From: Bacillus canaveralius
GTDB lineage: Bacteria; Bacillota; Bacilli; Bacillales; Cytobacillaceae
Assembly: GCF_002860125.1 (NCBI RefSeq)
Contig: NZ_PGVA01000019.1
Location: 1-57,705, forward strand
Length of the DNA: 57,705 bases
Direction: 5' to 3'
Shown here piece after piece: positions 41,306 through 50,654 of this stretch. The notes below the pieces were generated by a model, which worked only from the letters and a program-made list of their open reading frames with translations, had not been told where the DNA came from and did not search any database. Both the position numbers and the translations under genes were made by a program. The number at the start of each line of letters is the position of its first letter. Within the stretch, counting starts at the first letter, position 1.

Positions 41306-42049
41306 CTAAAAATTAAAATCAGGCTGTTTCATAATGATTTTTTCAGGCTTACCCAACAAATAACCTTGAACAACTGGAACTTTTAAAAGTTTTGCCTGGG
41401 CCAAATCAATAGCTGTTTCAATGCCTTCTAAAATCAAGATCATTTTTTGACTGCTGTACTGTGTGAGTAACGAAACTAGCATCTGTTTATCTGAAGACGC
41501 AGCCAGGTCTTTTGCGAAATATTTGTCTAATTTGATGTAGTTGGGTCTATATTCGATGATACTTTGCAATGATGCAGCACCCTTCCCCACGTCATCAAGT
41601 GCAACATAAAATCCATAATTCTGTAGAAATGATATTTTATCTTTTAGCTCAATGTGTGACCAAGAACAATATTCTTCACAGGTTTCATTTATCTCGAAAA
41701 CAATTCTTCCATGTATAAAAGAATGCTCATGTACCAACTCTTCTATAAACTTTTCAAATTTCGAATTTAGGACAGTAGATGGAAACACGTTAATAAAAAG
41801 TAACTGCGTCTTATTATAAAAGAGCGGAAAATTCCCAATGGAACTCTTAATTGCATGGCAATCCATTTCAAATAAGCAATCTTCCGCTCTGGCTTTTCGA
41901 AATAAATCTTCCGGATTAAAATCATCATTATCCACTTGACGAAGTAGGCCTTCATACCCATAAATATTCCAAAATGCAGTATTCCATAAAGGCTGGTATA
42001 CGTATTCCAGCTGAGTGACATCAATAATTTCGCTAATATGATTCGCCAT
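41306..42049 (-). CDS. EAL-domain cyclic di-GMP phosphodiesterase
   Basis: This 247-aa stand-alone EAL domain lacks GGDEF and membrane segments. The catalytic set appears complete: Glu33 in YEGLL, Asn in LFINVFP, Glu in FEINE, the Asp pair in ALDDVGKG, Lys in YIKLDK, Glu in LEGIET and Gln in VQGYLLGKP. It should hydrolyse cyclic di-GMP to pGpG. It lies between the hybrid kinase and the pterin operon on the same strand, and the window also contains a cyclic di-GMP riboswitch at 25.6 kb, so local signalling by this messenger is plausible. Confidence 0.88.
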   Translation of the reverse strand: MANHISEIIDVTQLEYVYQPLWNTAFWNIYGYEGLLRQVDNDDFNPEDLFRKARAEDCLFEMDCHAIKSSIGNFPLFYNKTQLLFINVFPSTVLNSKFEKFIEELVHEHSFIHGRIVFEINETCEEYCSWSHIELKDKISFLQNYGFYVALDDVGKGAASLQSIIEYRPNYIKLDKYFAKDLAASSDKQMLVSLLTQYSSQKMILILEGIETAIDLAQAKLLKVPVVQGYLLGKPEKIIMKQPDFNF

Positions 42050-42218
42050 TTAGGTCTCCTTTCTTGTTTCTGATCAAAACTGTAATACGACTATACCTTT
42101 AGTCCTATAAAATAGTCTAATTAATCCAAGGCACGAGGTGCACCTTTCCAAGCATGACAAACAGCGAATTACGATATTCAGACCAAATGAAGGACATTTT
42201 ACGTCAATTTCCGACAAA

Positions 42219-42247
42219 AAAAGAGACCTATGAAAAAGGTCCCTCTA
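42219..42247 (-). terminator. Terminator of the hybrid kinase gene
   Basis: An imperfect stem (AGAGGGACC against GGTCTCT) followed by seven T on the minus strand lies directly after the kinase stop codon. Confidence 0.75.
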
Positions 42248-42250
42248 AAG

Positions 42251-45070
42251 TTAAATATATTTTTTTATTGTCAGTAAAAACTCGTTGATATTGATCGGTT
42301 TTGTTATATAATCATCAAACCCTTTATCTAACGTGTATTGTATGTCCTTGTTAATTGCATTGGCACTGAGTGCAATGACCGGGATCTTATTCGTGTTTTC
42401 ATCCTGTTTCATCTCATTAAACACTTGATAACCATTAATATCGGGAAGGTTAATATCAAGTAAGACGAGATCAATCTTTTTATTTTTAATAATGTCCAAA
42501 CCTTTCTTACCGCTATCTACAATGATGACAGAGTAATTCGTTTGAGCTTCAATAATTTCTTTTAACAAATCTATATTCGATAAATTATCCTCAATATACA
42601 AGATCGTAGATTTGAATTTCTTACCTATTTCCCAAGAAGAAATGTTGCTATTTTTATCCTCAGGTTCTGTTAATTCAAGTTCATGATGGATTGGTAAACT
42701 AAACCAAAAGGTACTGCCTTTACCCTTTACACTTTCGGCACCAATTGACCCTCCCATCAGCTGCATCAGCTGCCTCGTTAATGATAGACCAATGCCTGTT
42801 CCTTCCGTATTGGTTTCTTTTATTCTGTAAAAAGGTTCAAAAATATCATCAACATATTGATTACTGAAGCCTATACCAGTGTCTTTAATATAAACGGTGA
42901 TATCATGTTTAGTTATTTTACAGCTAATGTTTACTTGACCGTTTTCTTTATTATATTTAATTGCATTATCGATTAAGTTTAACATTACTTGTCTTAATCG
43001 GATTGGGTCGGCGTAAACGAATTGGTCAGCAATATGGTCCAAGTCAGCTACAATTGAAATATTACTTTTTTCTGATACCGGAGACATCATACCAATACAC
43101 TCATCTATTAACTTAGCTGTATTAATCACTTGAGAACTAATTTGCATCTTTCCCGTTTCAATTCGGGATAGATCCAGTATTTCATTAATAAGATTCAATA
43201 AATGTCCACCACTGGTGATTATTTTCTTCACAAACGTTTGCTGGCGATCGTCAAGTGTTCTTTCTAGTTCTAAAAGTTGCGCAAAGCCAAGAATGCCATT
43301 CAATGGCGTTCGAAGCTCATGACTCATTTTAGATAAGAAATCAGATTTAGCCATGTTGGCATTCACTGCTTCTTCTTGTGCTTTTAATGTAGATTCTTGA
43401 AGTTTACTCATTTCAGTGATATTTTCAAAGGTCCATAAATGGGCTTGACCCCTGCTGTTTAAATTTAATGGCGAATAATGAAGTTTAAAAATATATCCAT
43501 TAACAGATCTAACTGTCAGTGTCCTAGGCACTCTCTTTGTTATGATGTCTTCAATCTGTTCACTGAAACTTTCAGTTTGAGTAAAAGCAGAATGAAATTG
43601 TCCTACCAATACACCGTGTACCTTTTCATCACAATCAATTCCTAAAATTTCTCTTAAAGCTTTATTTATTAATAAAATAGTTCTATTTTCATCTATAACC
43701 AGAATACCCGTTTGTGTATTTTCCATCAGGATTTCATTAAAGGCATTCATTTCTTTTAACTCTAATTCCTGTTTCTTCTGCAGGGAAATATCGCTAAATG
43801 ATACGAGGGAGGCAGACTCTTCACTTAATGCCAATGGTTTTGAATTAACCGAAATCCACTTTTTTATATTGCCATTTGCTTTCACACCCATAACCGCATC
43901 TTTGAAAATAGTGCCATGATCGGTGGTAACCATAGCCGGTAAATCTTTATACTCCCACAGGCTCCCATCTTCTCTGACAAACTCAATGCCTAATTGATTC
44001 ATTCCCGCTTCACTAAATACTCCTGATTTGATTCCAAGAATCTCTTCTACGTTATCGTTTAGATTGGTAATCATTCTTGATTTACTAATAAGAAATATTC
44101 CTTCAGACATGGTAGTCAGTACTGAACGATATAAATTGGTTTTTTTGCGAAGTTCTTCTTCCATGTTTTTGCGATCGCTAATATCAACACATGAACCAAT
44201 AACTTCGATTACCTTACCGTTTCTAAGTATTGGTCGCAATGACGCAACATAGCTGATCCCGTTTATCTGACCTTCATACGTTGTGATTTCACCAGCCCAA
44301 GCTAGATCGTAGGATTTGGTTTTATTATGAATGACATTGTTCGAAGTAATAAAGTTACCTAGACTTTTGCCGATCACATCTTGAGGGGTCAAGCCAAATC
44401 GATATAACAGCTCACCATCACATAATGTATGAATATAGCGGTCTCCTTGTTTAATATATTTAAAAATCATTCCTTGTTGTTTCCGAATCGTATTTCTTAA
44501 TTCTATTTGCGTTTTTACTATTCTATCCCTATACGTTTGTAATTCTGAAATATCATTACCAATAATAAAAAAGATCCCATCTTTATTATCTATTGTAATG
44601 GGTATTAGTGTGAAATTCATAGTAATACCATCACTTCGTTGTTTATTATGGATCTTTCCTATAAAACTGGCAGATTTACCCGACTTTGCTAACTCCAGCT
44701 GATTTTGTATATACTGTTGCTCATCGCAGTTTACAAACAGATTCCAAAACTGATTTGAAATTAACTGTTTGTACGTATAATTCAAGGTATTTATTACTTT
44801 GGAATTTACGGAAATAATATTCCCATTTCCATCAACAAGAAAAGTAAGCGAAGGATGATTGTCAAATAGAGAAACAAACAAACGACTCTTTTTCATGTAA
44901 GATCGATAAGTGAAAAGGATTACAAAAGTGATGATTATTAACATGACTAAGTTGAAAAAAGTTGCCCATAATCCGACATCATTTAGATCAATCATTCTAT
45001 AAATTAAATAAGAAAAACAAATTCCAAGCGAAAACATTATTATCGGTAAATTCATTTTTTTACAGTGCAA
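42251..45070 (-). CDS. Membrane-anchored PAS-rich hybrid histidine kinase
   Basis: This 939-aa sensor has two N-terminal membrane helices (about 7-50), four PAS-type domains (about 65-180, 190-300, 310-430 and 440-560), a dimerisation/phosphoacceptor domain with the His in SHELRTPLNG (about 590), a HATPase domain (DTGIGFS, GTGIGLSL) and a C-terminal receiver (about 815-937; IEDNLSN, VLLDINLPDING, ITKPI). It would pass phosphate internally and perhaps to an unlinked phosphotransfer protein. The start is uncertain: TTG 45070 or ATG 45055, neither with a strong ribosome site. It lies upstream of the EAL gene on the same strand. Confidence 0.9.
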   Translation of the reverse strand: MHCKKMNLPIIMFSLGICFSYLIYRMIDLNDVGLWATFFNLVMLIIITFVILFTYRSYMKKSRLFVSLFDNHPSLTFLVDGNGNIISVNSKVINTLNYTYKQLISNQFWNLFVNCDEQQYIQNQLELAKSGKSASFIGKIHNKQRSDGITMNFTLIPITIDNKDGIFFIIGNDISELQTYRDRIVKTQIELRNTIRKQQGMIFKYIKQGDRYIHTLCDGELLYRFGLTPQDVIGKSLGNFITSNNVIHNKTKSYDLAWAGEITTYEGQINGISYVASLRPILRNGKVIEVIGSCVDISDRKNMEEELRKKTNLYRSVLTTMSEGIFLISKSRMITNLNDNVEEILGIKSGVFSEAGMNQLGIEFVREDGSLWEYKDLPAMVTTDHGTIFKDAVMGVKANGNIKKWISVNSKPLALSEESASLVSFSDISLQKKQELELKEMNAFNEILMENTQTGILVIDENRTILLINKALREILGIDCDEKVHGVLVGQFHSAFTQTESFSEQIEDIITKRVPRTLTVRSVNGYIFKLHYSPLNLNSRGQAHLWTFENITEMSKLQESTLKAQEEAVNANMAKSDFLSKMSHELRTPLNGILGFAQLLELERTLDDRQQTFVKKIITSGGHLLNLINEILDLSRIETGKMQISSQVINTAKLIDECIGMMSPVSEKSNISIVADLDHIADQFVYADPIRLRQVMLNLIDNAIKYNKENGQVNISCKITKHDITVYIKDTGIGFSNQYVDDIFEPFYRIKETNTEGTGIGLSLTRQLMQLMGGSIGAESVKGKGSTFWFSLPIHHELELTEPEDKNSNISSWEIGKKFKSTILYIEDNLSNIDLLKEIIEAQTNYSVIIVDSGKKGLDIIKNKKIDLVLLDINLPDINGYQVFNEMKQDENTNKIPVIALSANAINKDIQYTLDKGFDDYITKPININEFLLTIKKYI

Positions 45071-45710
45071 TTTTAATCATCCATTCTGCTCATTTTTTCA
45101 TGTTCCTTGATATTGATACATAAAGACAGTTGGTATACCCATCGGTTCGAGATGAGAAGAACAGTCAATACTATTTAAATACACCATTTTTCTGAATACA
45201 AGTGACTATTGACCCGACCTTTCCAGCACCACTATACACTATATCTTTTTCTAAAAATCCTTTAATAGATTTTTACGGATTATTTTACAGGAAAAGGAAA
45301 ACATTCTAAAGTAGAATATTTGTGCACATCACTGAAATGAACGGAGGAAATCAATCAGATCAGATAAGTTGTAATATCATGTTTGAAAAGAACATCGCTA
45401 TGAGATTTAGTTTAATAAAGCTTCCTAAGGCGCTGTTTCACAAATTAACAACCGCTGTCCTGGTCCAAGCAGCCGATTCTCTGCACTTGATATAGAATTA
45501 GATAAGGATCCAACATAACCAGATTGACTACTTTAACAAACAGTAATGATTAAGAATCATTGTATGCTGTAATTTTTAAATCCATATTCTACTCTTAATG
45601 GCCGTCTTTTTGGTTAGAGAGACACATTCTCAATAGTTAATAATAGTTGCTTTCTTCATATTAAAGCGTCAAGATTAAGAAGATATGTACTTTAAAGAAA
45701 GAATTTGTAG
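45071..45710. other. Intergenic region before the SET gene
   Basis: The 640 bases are AT-rich with no recognised gene. A 38-codon frame at 45379-45495 (plus) looks faintly coding but lacks a good ribosome site and I do not call it. The promoters of the divergent kinase and SET genes must be here. Confidence 0.4.
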
Positions 45711-46115
45711 GTGATTAACATTATAGAAATAAAAACATCCACACTCAGCGATGGGGAATTCAATAGAGGGGTATTTGCGACGATTGATATTGCAAAAGGT
45801 CAGCTTATACATGAAGCACCAGTCATTCCTTACCCTAACAGGGAGCATGTTTTCATACAGAAAACGGTGCTTGATGATTATGTGTTCGAGTACGGAAAAA
45901 ACCATACTGCAGTCGTGTTAGGATATGGAATGTTATTTAACCATTCATATAAGCCTAATGCCACTTATGATATTAACTTTAACAACCATACGTTTGAATT
46001 TTACGCATACAAAGATATAAAAGCAGGAGAAGAGATATTAATCAACTATAATGGTGATGTTGATGACAAAGACCCACTATGGTTTGATAAAGATAAAAAT
46101 AGCAAGGATGGATGA
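45711..46115 (+). CDS. SET-domain protein
   Basis: This small protein (131-134 aa) consists almost wholly of a SET methyltransferase fold: the N-terminal RGVFATIDI turn, the NHSYKPNATYD motif (normally NHSCxPN) that forms the S-adenosylmethionine pocket and pseudo-knot, and GEEILINYNG with the catalytic tyrosine. Bacterial SET proteins probably methylate lysines of unknown targets. The start is unclear: GTG 45711 has a weak ribosome site, while AGGTGAT at 45709-45715 fits better to ATT at 45720, a very rare start codon. The Cys of the motif is Tyr here. Confidence 0.8.
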   Translation: MINIIEIKTSTLSDGEFNRGVFATIDIAKGQLIHEAPVIPYPNREHVFIQKTVLDDYVFEYGKNHTAVVLGYGMLFNHSYKPNATYDINFNNHTFEFYAYKDIKAGEEILINYNGDVDDKDPLWFDKDKNSKDG

Positions 46116-46123
46116 TTAACAAA

Positions 46124-46161
46124 AAAAGCAGTGTGATTTCACTTTGAAATCCACTGCTTTT
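46124..46161 (+). terminator. Terminator after the SET gene
   Basis: A two-part stem (AAAAGCAGTG with CACTGCTTTT, inner GATTTC with GAAATC) ends in a T-rich tail 9 bases after the stop. Confidence 0.85.
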
Positions 46162-46301
46162 ATTTTTGCATAATACCGAGAGTACCGACTTAATATTTTG
46201 TAACTTCAAAAAAAATGTTGACACCATGTTTACCTTAGGAATAAAGTATAGCTAAAGATCATATTTTTGCATAGAGGAAACTTTTTTAAGGAGGGTAAAA
46301 A

Positions 46302-47318
46302 ATGTCTGTTGATGACAAAGTATCAAGACGGGATATTTTAAAAATAGGTTCTGCTGGTGCCTTAGGTTTGGCAGGCAGTTATTTGTTAAATAAAATGACG
46401 CCTCTTACTCCAACTGTTAAAGCAGAAACTCACAGTAAAAATGTGCATGCTAAGATGAATCACCATAATAATATGAATGACCTATCAAAAACCTCAGGGT
46501 ACAAAATGGCTGAAAGGTTACTAACCAAATTCGATTACGGGAAAGTAAGTACGTTAGCAAATGGGCAAACCCTAAGAGAGTATGAAGTCATTGCGATTGA
46601 TAAAGAAATTGAAATTGCAAAAGGTATTACATTTCCAGGATGGACATTTAACGGAACCATTCCGGGCCCTACGTTTCGTTGTACGGAGGGGGACTTACTT
46701 CGTTTTCATTTTGTAAATCAGGGAAGCCATCCTCACTCTATTCACTTTCATGGCATTCATCCACCAGAAATGGATGGCCTTACTTCGATTTATCCAGGGG
46801 AAAAATTTACTTATGAGTTTGAAGCCAAACCATATGGAATGCAGGTATACCACTGTCATGTAATGCCACTTGCCCGCCATATTCATAAGGGATTGTATGG
46901 AAATTTCATCATTGATCCGAAAACACCTAGAGAAAAGGCACACGAGCTGAACATGGTCATGAATGGATTTGATTTAGATTTAGATGGTGAGAATGAGTTT
47001 TATACTGTAAACGGATATGCTTTTGCCTTTATGAATCATCCAATTAAAGTAAAAAAAGACCAGCTAGTCCGTATTTATCTTAGTAACTTAACGGAATTTG
47101 ATTTAATTAACTCTTTCCATCTTCATGCCAATTATTTTACGTATTATCCGACAGGAAGAAATGACAACCCTTCTCAGTTTACGGATACAATTATGCAAAG
47201 CCAAGGAGAACGCGGCATCCTGGAAACGCGCTTTACTTACCCGGGAAAATATATGTTCCATGCACATGTTAGCGAATTTGCTGAATTGGGCTGGATGGGA
47301 TTCTTTGAAGTAGAATAA
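46302..47318 (+). CDS. Tat-exported two-domain multicopper oxidase
   Basis: This 338-aa protein has a twin-arginine signal (SRRDILKIGSAGALGLAGS at about 8-26). Two cupredoxin domains contain four copper histidine pairs: HFHG, HCH (with the type-1 Cys), HLH and HAH. After the Cys the pattern HVMPLARHIHKGL has Leu where the axial Met would be, as in some laccases. Two-domain oxidases of this kind are usually trimers. A substrate such as a metal ion or phenol is possible. Its genes for a ZIP transporter and TatA follow, suggesting metal oxidation and handling at the cell surface. AAGGAGGG precedes the ATG. Confidence 0.9.
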   Translation: MSVDDKVSRRDILKIGSAGALGLAGSYLLNKMTPLTPTVKAETHSKNVHAKMNHHNNMNDLSKTSGYKMAERLLTKFDYGKVSTLANGQTLREYEVIAIDKEIEIAKGITFPGWTFNGTIPGPTFRCTEGDLLRFHFVNQGSHPHSIHFHGIHPPEMDGLTSIYPGEKFTYEFEAKPYGMQVYHCHVMPLARHIHKGLYGNFIIDPKTPREKAHELNMVMNGFDLDLDGENEFYTVNGYAFAFMNHPIKVKKDQLVRIYLSNLTEFDLINSFHLHANYFTYYPTGRNDNPSQFTDTIMQSQGERGILETRFTYPGKYMFHAHVSEFAELGWMGFFEVE

Positions 47319-47331
47319 TGGGGGTGTGGAA

Positions 47332-48501
47332 ATGAAGACAAAGTTAATTTTGACTGTGTTAATTCCTCTAGGTCTACTCCTCGGGGTCTTAGGATGGGTA
47401 TTTACAAATGGCGCAGGCGTTGAGCAAGAACCGGCTGCTCCTATCGAAATTTTAAATATTGATAGAATCATCGTAACCAAATTAGGGTTTGAATTAAAGG
47501 TAAGCAATACGGGTCCAGAACCGTTAACGATAGCCCAGGTAATGGTGGATGACTCTGTTTGGAGTTTTGGTGTTACCCCCAGCCCTGATCTTGACCGTTT
47601 TGATGAAGCAACGGTAAAAATCAACTATCCATGGGTCAAAGGAGATCCTCATGTCATTAAACTGATCACTGAAAATGCAATCATTACAGAAGGTGAAATA
47701 GCAGCAGCAACTCTAACACCACAAGGCAATTTTAACAACTTTCTTAATTTCGGCTTAATTGGATTTTATGTTGGAATTGTACCAATCGGGCTTGGTCTAT
47801 TGTGGTATCCATTTATGAAGAGGTTTAAAAGAAAAACGATTAATGCAATTCTTGCACTCACCGTGGGGTTGTTGCTTTTCCTATTCGTTGGCACGCTGGC
47901 TGACGGGTTTGAGATCGGGGCAGAAGCTCCTACGGTATTGCAAGGGAACATGGTAGTTATCATTGGAGCATCGCTGACCTTTTTACTGTTGATCGGTTTT
48001 GATCAATATCAGTTTAGAAAACAAGCATCAAAAGGTTACACGCCTTTCGCTCTGGCACTTTTGATGGCAACAGGAATAGGCTTGCACAATTTTGGGGAAG
48101 GTTTGGCAATCGGCTCCTCTTTTGCACTTGGTGAAGCTGCACTGGGAACATTCTTAATAATCGGATTTACCCTTCATAACATCACTGAAGGAATTGGTAT
48201 CGCTGCACCATTGCTCAAAGCGAAGCCGAGGGTAAGAAACTTTTTGCTCCTTGGTGCAATTGCCGGTGGACCAGCCATTCTTGGAACGTGGTTTGGCGGA
48301 TTTATCTTCTCGCCCATTATGGGAGCTTTATTCTTAGGAATTGGAGCAGGCGCCATTTTGCAGGTAATCTATATCATTACGAAAATGCTTATTGAAGATC
48401 ATCGAACACATAAGGAACCATCTGTTTCATGGTTAAATCTTTCTGGATTCGCCATCGGACTGTTAATTATGTACTTTACTGCATTCTTTGTTAAATTTTA
48501 A
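47332..48501 (+). CDS. ZIP-family metal transporter with an extracytoplasmic N-terminal domain
   Basis: This protein of about 389 aa has a first membrane helix (about 5-24), a beta-rich extracytoplasmic domain (about 30-130; LKVSNTGPEPLTIAQVMV), then about eight helices of ZIP type with GLHNFGEGLAIG and LHNITEGIGIAAPL, which carry the metal-binding His/Glu residues. The additional N-terminal domain of Ig-like appearance is not part of the core family. It starts 13 bases after the oxidase; ATG 47332 is chosen because GGGGGTG lies 5 bases upstream. It may move the metal ion acted on by the oxidase. Confidence 0.88.
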   Translation: MKTKLILTVLIPLGLLLGVLGWVFTNGAGVEQEPAAPIEILNIDRIIVTKLGFELKVSNTGPEPLTIAQVMVDDSVWSFGVTPSPDLDRFDEATVKINYPWVKGDPHVIKLITENAIITEGEIAAATLTPQGNFNNFLNFGLIGFYVGIVPIGLGLLWYPFMKRFKRKTINAILALTVGLLLFLFVGTLADGFEIGAEAPTVLQGNMVVIIGASLTFLLLIGFDQYQFRKQASKGYTPFALALLMATGIGLHNFGEGLAIGSSFALGEAALGTFLIIGFTLHNITEGIGIAAPLLKAKPRVRNFLLLGAIAGGPAILGTWFGGFIFSPIMGALFLGIGAGAILQVIYIITKMLIEDHRTHKEPSVSWLNLSGFAIGLLIMYFTAFFVKF

Positions 48502-48594
48502 GGATGAATCTGAACGGTTTTGCTCCTGAAGTTACTTTAAAGATGATCATAAACGTCTGAAGGAATTACAAAATCTAAATATTCGGAGGAAATT

Positions 48595-48792
48595 ATGCTT
48601 CAAAACATTGGAATACCTGGATTAATACTAATGTTAGTAATCGCCCTTATTATCTTCGGACCATCTAAGTTACCGGAAATTGGAAGGGCGTTTGGCTCAA
48701 CATTAAGAGAATTTAAGAAGTCTACTAGAGATCTTGTAACAGATGACATAGTTGCAGAAACATCTAATAAGAAAGAAAAATTTGCCGATTAA
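48595..48792 (+). CDS. tatA: Twin-arginine translocase subunit TatA
   Basis: This 65-aa protein has one N-terminal membrane helix (about 5-22), the hinge motif [14 protein letters not shown], an amphipathic helix and a short charged tail. It forms the Tat pore with TatC. No tatC gene is nearby, so it must work with a TatC encoded elsewhere. Its position 93 bases behind the Tat-dependent oxidase and ZIP genes suggests a dedicated pore protein. CGGAGGA precedes the ATG. Confidence 0.93.
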   Translation: MLQNIGIPGLILMLVIALIIFGPSKLPEIGRAFGSTLREFKKSTRDLVTDDIVAETSNKKEKFAD

Positions 48793-48800
48793 AGGAAGGG

Positions 48801-48832
48801 AAGATGTAGGTTCTGACTTACATCTTCTTTTT
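48801..48832 (+). terminator. Terminator after tatA
   Basis: The 8-bp stem AAGATGTA/TACATCTT with a 10-base loop is followed by CTTTTT. Confidence 0.8.
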
Positions 48833-49186
48833 CACGGACTAGGCAATTATGAAATTTCAGCCTGTATATAGCTTTGAACATAGTTGGCAGAATCCAGCTT
48901 CAAAAGAGTACGGCTCCGGAATCGATACACCGCACGAAGGAAAAGCGATAGCTTTTTCGAAGAGCGTCCAACCAGTTTTCCTAAGAACATGCTCCTTCGA
49001 ATATCTCCCGGAGAGCATGACCTTTTGGTTATACTAGCAGCAGTTTTCGTCCTCGACAAAGCTTCATCGAATATCAAACGAAATGCATGCATAAAGGTTA
49101 GGTTAGTTAATACCTCCTGGTCGATATTGAACCCAAACTATTCTACAATTACCAACCCAAGCTATCCTACAGGGACCTCGACAACT
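48833..49186. other. Unassigned 350-base stretch
   Basis: The region is less AT-rich than other gaps. It holds frames on both strands (48847-49092 minus, 48884-49276 plus) without ribosome sites or recognisable families. It may be a degenerate piece of an unknown element. No gene is called. Confidence 0.35.
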
Positions 49187-49522
49187 TTAAATCTCAGCGA
49201 AACTTTTTCCATTCAAATAATAGGAGGATTCCAAAAATGCTGCAAAAGCAACTTCTACCTCTGGAATCCCAAGTGAAAGAACATGCTTTGTCACGAGGTG
49301 GGCAAATTGGTCCTGGATGTCCTGGCTACGTTCGAACCATTTGACTTCTATAAAGGGATATCCCTGAACCTCATTTTCATCAAAAACGAAAGTTGATTTT
49401 ACTATTTCAAGAGTGAAATTATCAGTTTCACATATACAGAGTTCAGCTAATTCCTTTACTAGTGGTGTACTTATCGATTTGACCTGTTCCACGGAAATTC
49501 CTCTGATCATTAAATGGGGCAT
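49187..49522 (-). CDS. DUF1904 family protein
   Basis: This 111-aa soluble protein opens MPHLMIRGISVEQVKSIS and continues with FTLEIVKSTFVFDENEV and PFIEVKWFERSQDIQD, the order of DUF1904, a tautomerase-like small family common in bacilli. The N-terminal Pro2 is retained, as in tautomerases, but no activity is known to me. The gene is single and lies before the oxidase operon on the same strand. Confidence 0.82.
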   Translation of the reverse strand: MPHLMIRGISVEQVKSISTPLVKELAELCICETDNFTLEIVKSTFVFDENEVQGYPFIEVKWFERSQDIQDQFAHLVTKHVLSLGIPEVEVAFAAFLESSYYLNGKSFAEI

Positions 49523-49580
49523 CCGAAATCCTCCAGCTTAATTTTTTTATGGATTAGATTCCAAAATGGAAAGTATTGCA

Positions 49581-50654
49581 TTACATAAACCTACTAATCG
49601 AATACCTATCAATTGGAATAGATGTTTCTCCATCGAGAATTAATTCAGTCATTAGTGTTCCAATTAGGGGGGAAAGGGTTACTCCGCTATGTGTAGCTGC
49701 AACATAGAGATTTTCAATGTCAGGAACTTTTCCAAGAATCGGAAAGCCGTCTTCTGGCATAGCACGAATACCTGAAAATGCACGGACAATTTTTACTTTT
49801 CTCAATGAAGGTACATAATGGATAGCCATATTTGCTGTTTCCTGGATAACATCAAGGGTGGTTGATCTGTCAAACCCTGCCTTCTCCATCGAGTACCCGA
49901 TTAAGACCTCGCCATTATTTGCTTGCCTGAGCCCGCTGATCGTATAATTCAAGAAAGGCTTTAGAGGTTCGGAAACAAGAATTTGCCCTCTTAATTGATT
50001 TACTGGAATATTGATCCCAAGCATCGCCCCCAACTCCCTTGACCAGGTACCGCCAGCAAGGATTAGATTTTTACATAAATAGGTTTCCTTGTCTGAAACA
50101 ACGATAAATTTTCCATCCTGCTTTTGGATGTTTGTTACTTTATTATAAGTGGAGAAATTAACACCATTTTTCTTTGCAGCTCTCATGTACATGTCAATTA
50201 ACCGAAAGGGATTGACGTTCCCGTCGATCGAACTATACGTCGCCCCAGCAACCTCAGGGTTGATTGAGGGCTCCTTTTCCAATACTTCTTCCCTTGATAA
50301 TACCTTAATCTTAATGCCTATTTTTCGGTAAGACTCAGCAAGTTGTAAAGCCTTTTCCCGGTCCTCCTCATTGAAAAATGGAGATAGACCACCAGTCCGT
50401 TTATATTCAAAATCTCCAATTTTTTTTGATAAATAAGGATAGAGTTCAGCACTATACATACTAAATTCGGCATACCAGGATGGTGTCTTATTGTGCACCC
50501 ACACCCAGGCCTGAGTGGAGCCCGATGTTCCTGTCATTGGATATTTCTTATCAAGCACCAATATGCCTTCTTTATAGCGTTCAGATAGGTGATAGGCAAT
50601 ACCATTACCTACTACCCCTCCACCAATGACCACTGTCTCGTAACTTGTTTCCAT
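49581..50654 (-). CDS. FAD-dependent amine/opine dehydrogenase, HcnC/OoxB/DadA-like subunit
   Basis: This 357-aa DAAO-superfamily flavoprotein has the FAD motif VVIGGGVVGNGIAYHLS at the N-terminus and the terminal ATHSGVTLSPLIG loop. In heteromeric octopine/nopaline, proline or cyanide-forming dehydrogenases this beta subunit oxidises the C-N bond of the substrate. It is the last gene of the operon and directly abuts the iron-sulfur gene upstream (no gap), showing coupling. The true substrate (opine, imino acid, glycine or other) cannot be told from the sequence. Confidence 0.87.
   Translation of the reverse strand: METSYETVVIGGGVVGNGIAYHLSERYKEGILVLDKKYPMTGTSGSTQAWVWVHNKTPSWYAEFSMYSAELYPYLSKKIGDFEYKRTGGLSPFFNEEDREKALQLAESYRKIGIKIKVLSREEVLEKEPSINPEVAGATYSSIDGNVNPFRLIDMYMRAAKKNGVNFSTYNKVTNIQKQDGKFIVVSDKETYLCKNLILAGGTWSRELGAMLGINIPVNQLRGQILVSEPLKPFLNYTISGLRQANNGEVLIGYSMEKAGFDRSTTLDVIQETANMAIHYVPSLRKVKIVRAFSGIRAMPEDGFPILGKVPDIENLYVAATHSGVTLSPLIGTLMTELILDGETSIPIDRYSISRFM

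Noticed and set aside
45379-45495. A 38-codon plus-strand frame
   Set aside because: There is no good ribosome site at the ATG, no family and no supporting neighbours; kept only as a remark in the intergenic entry.
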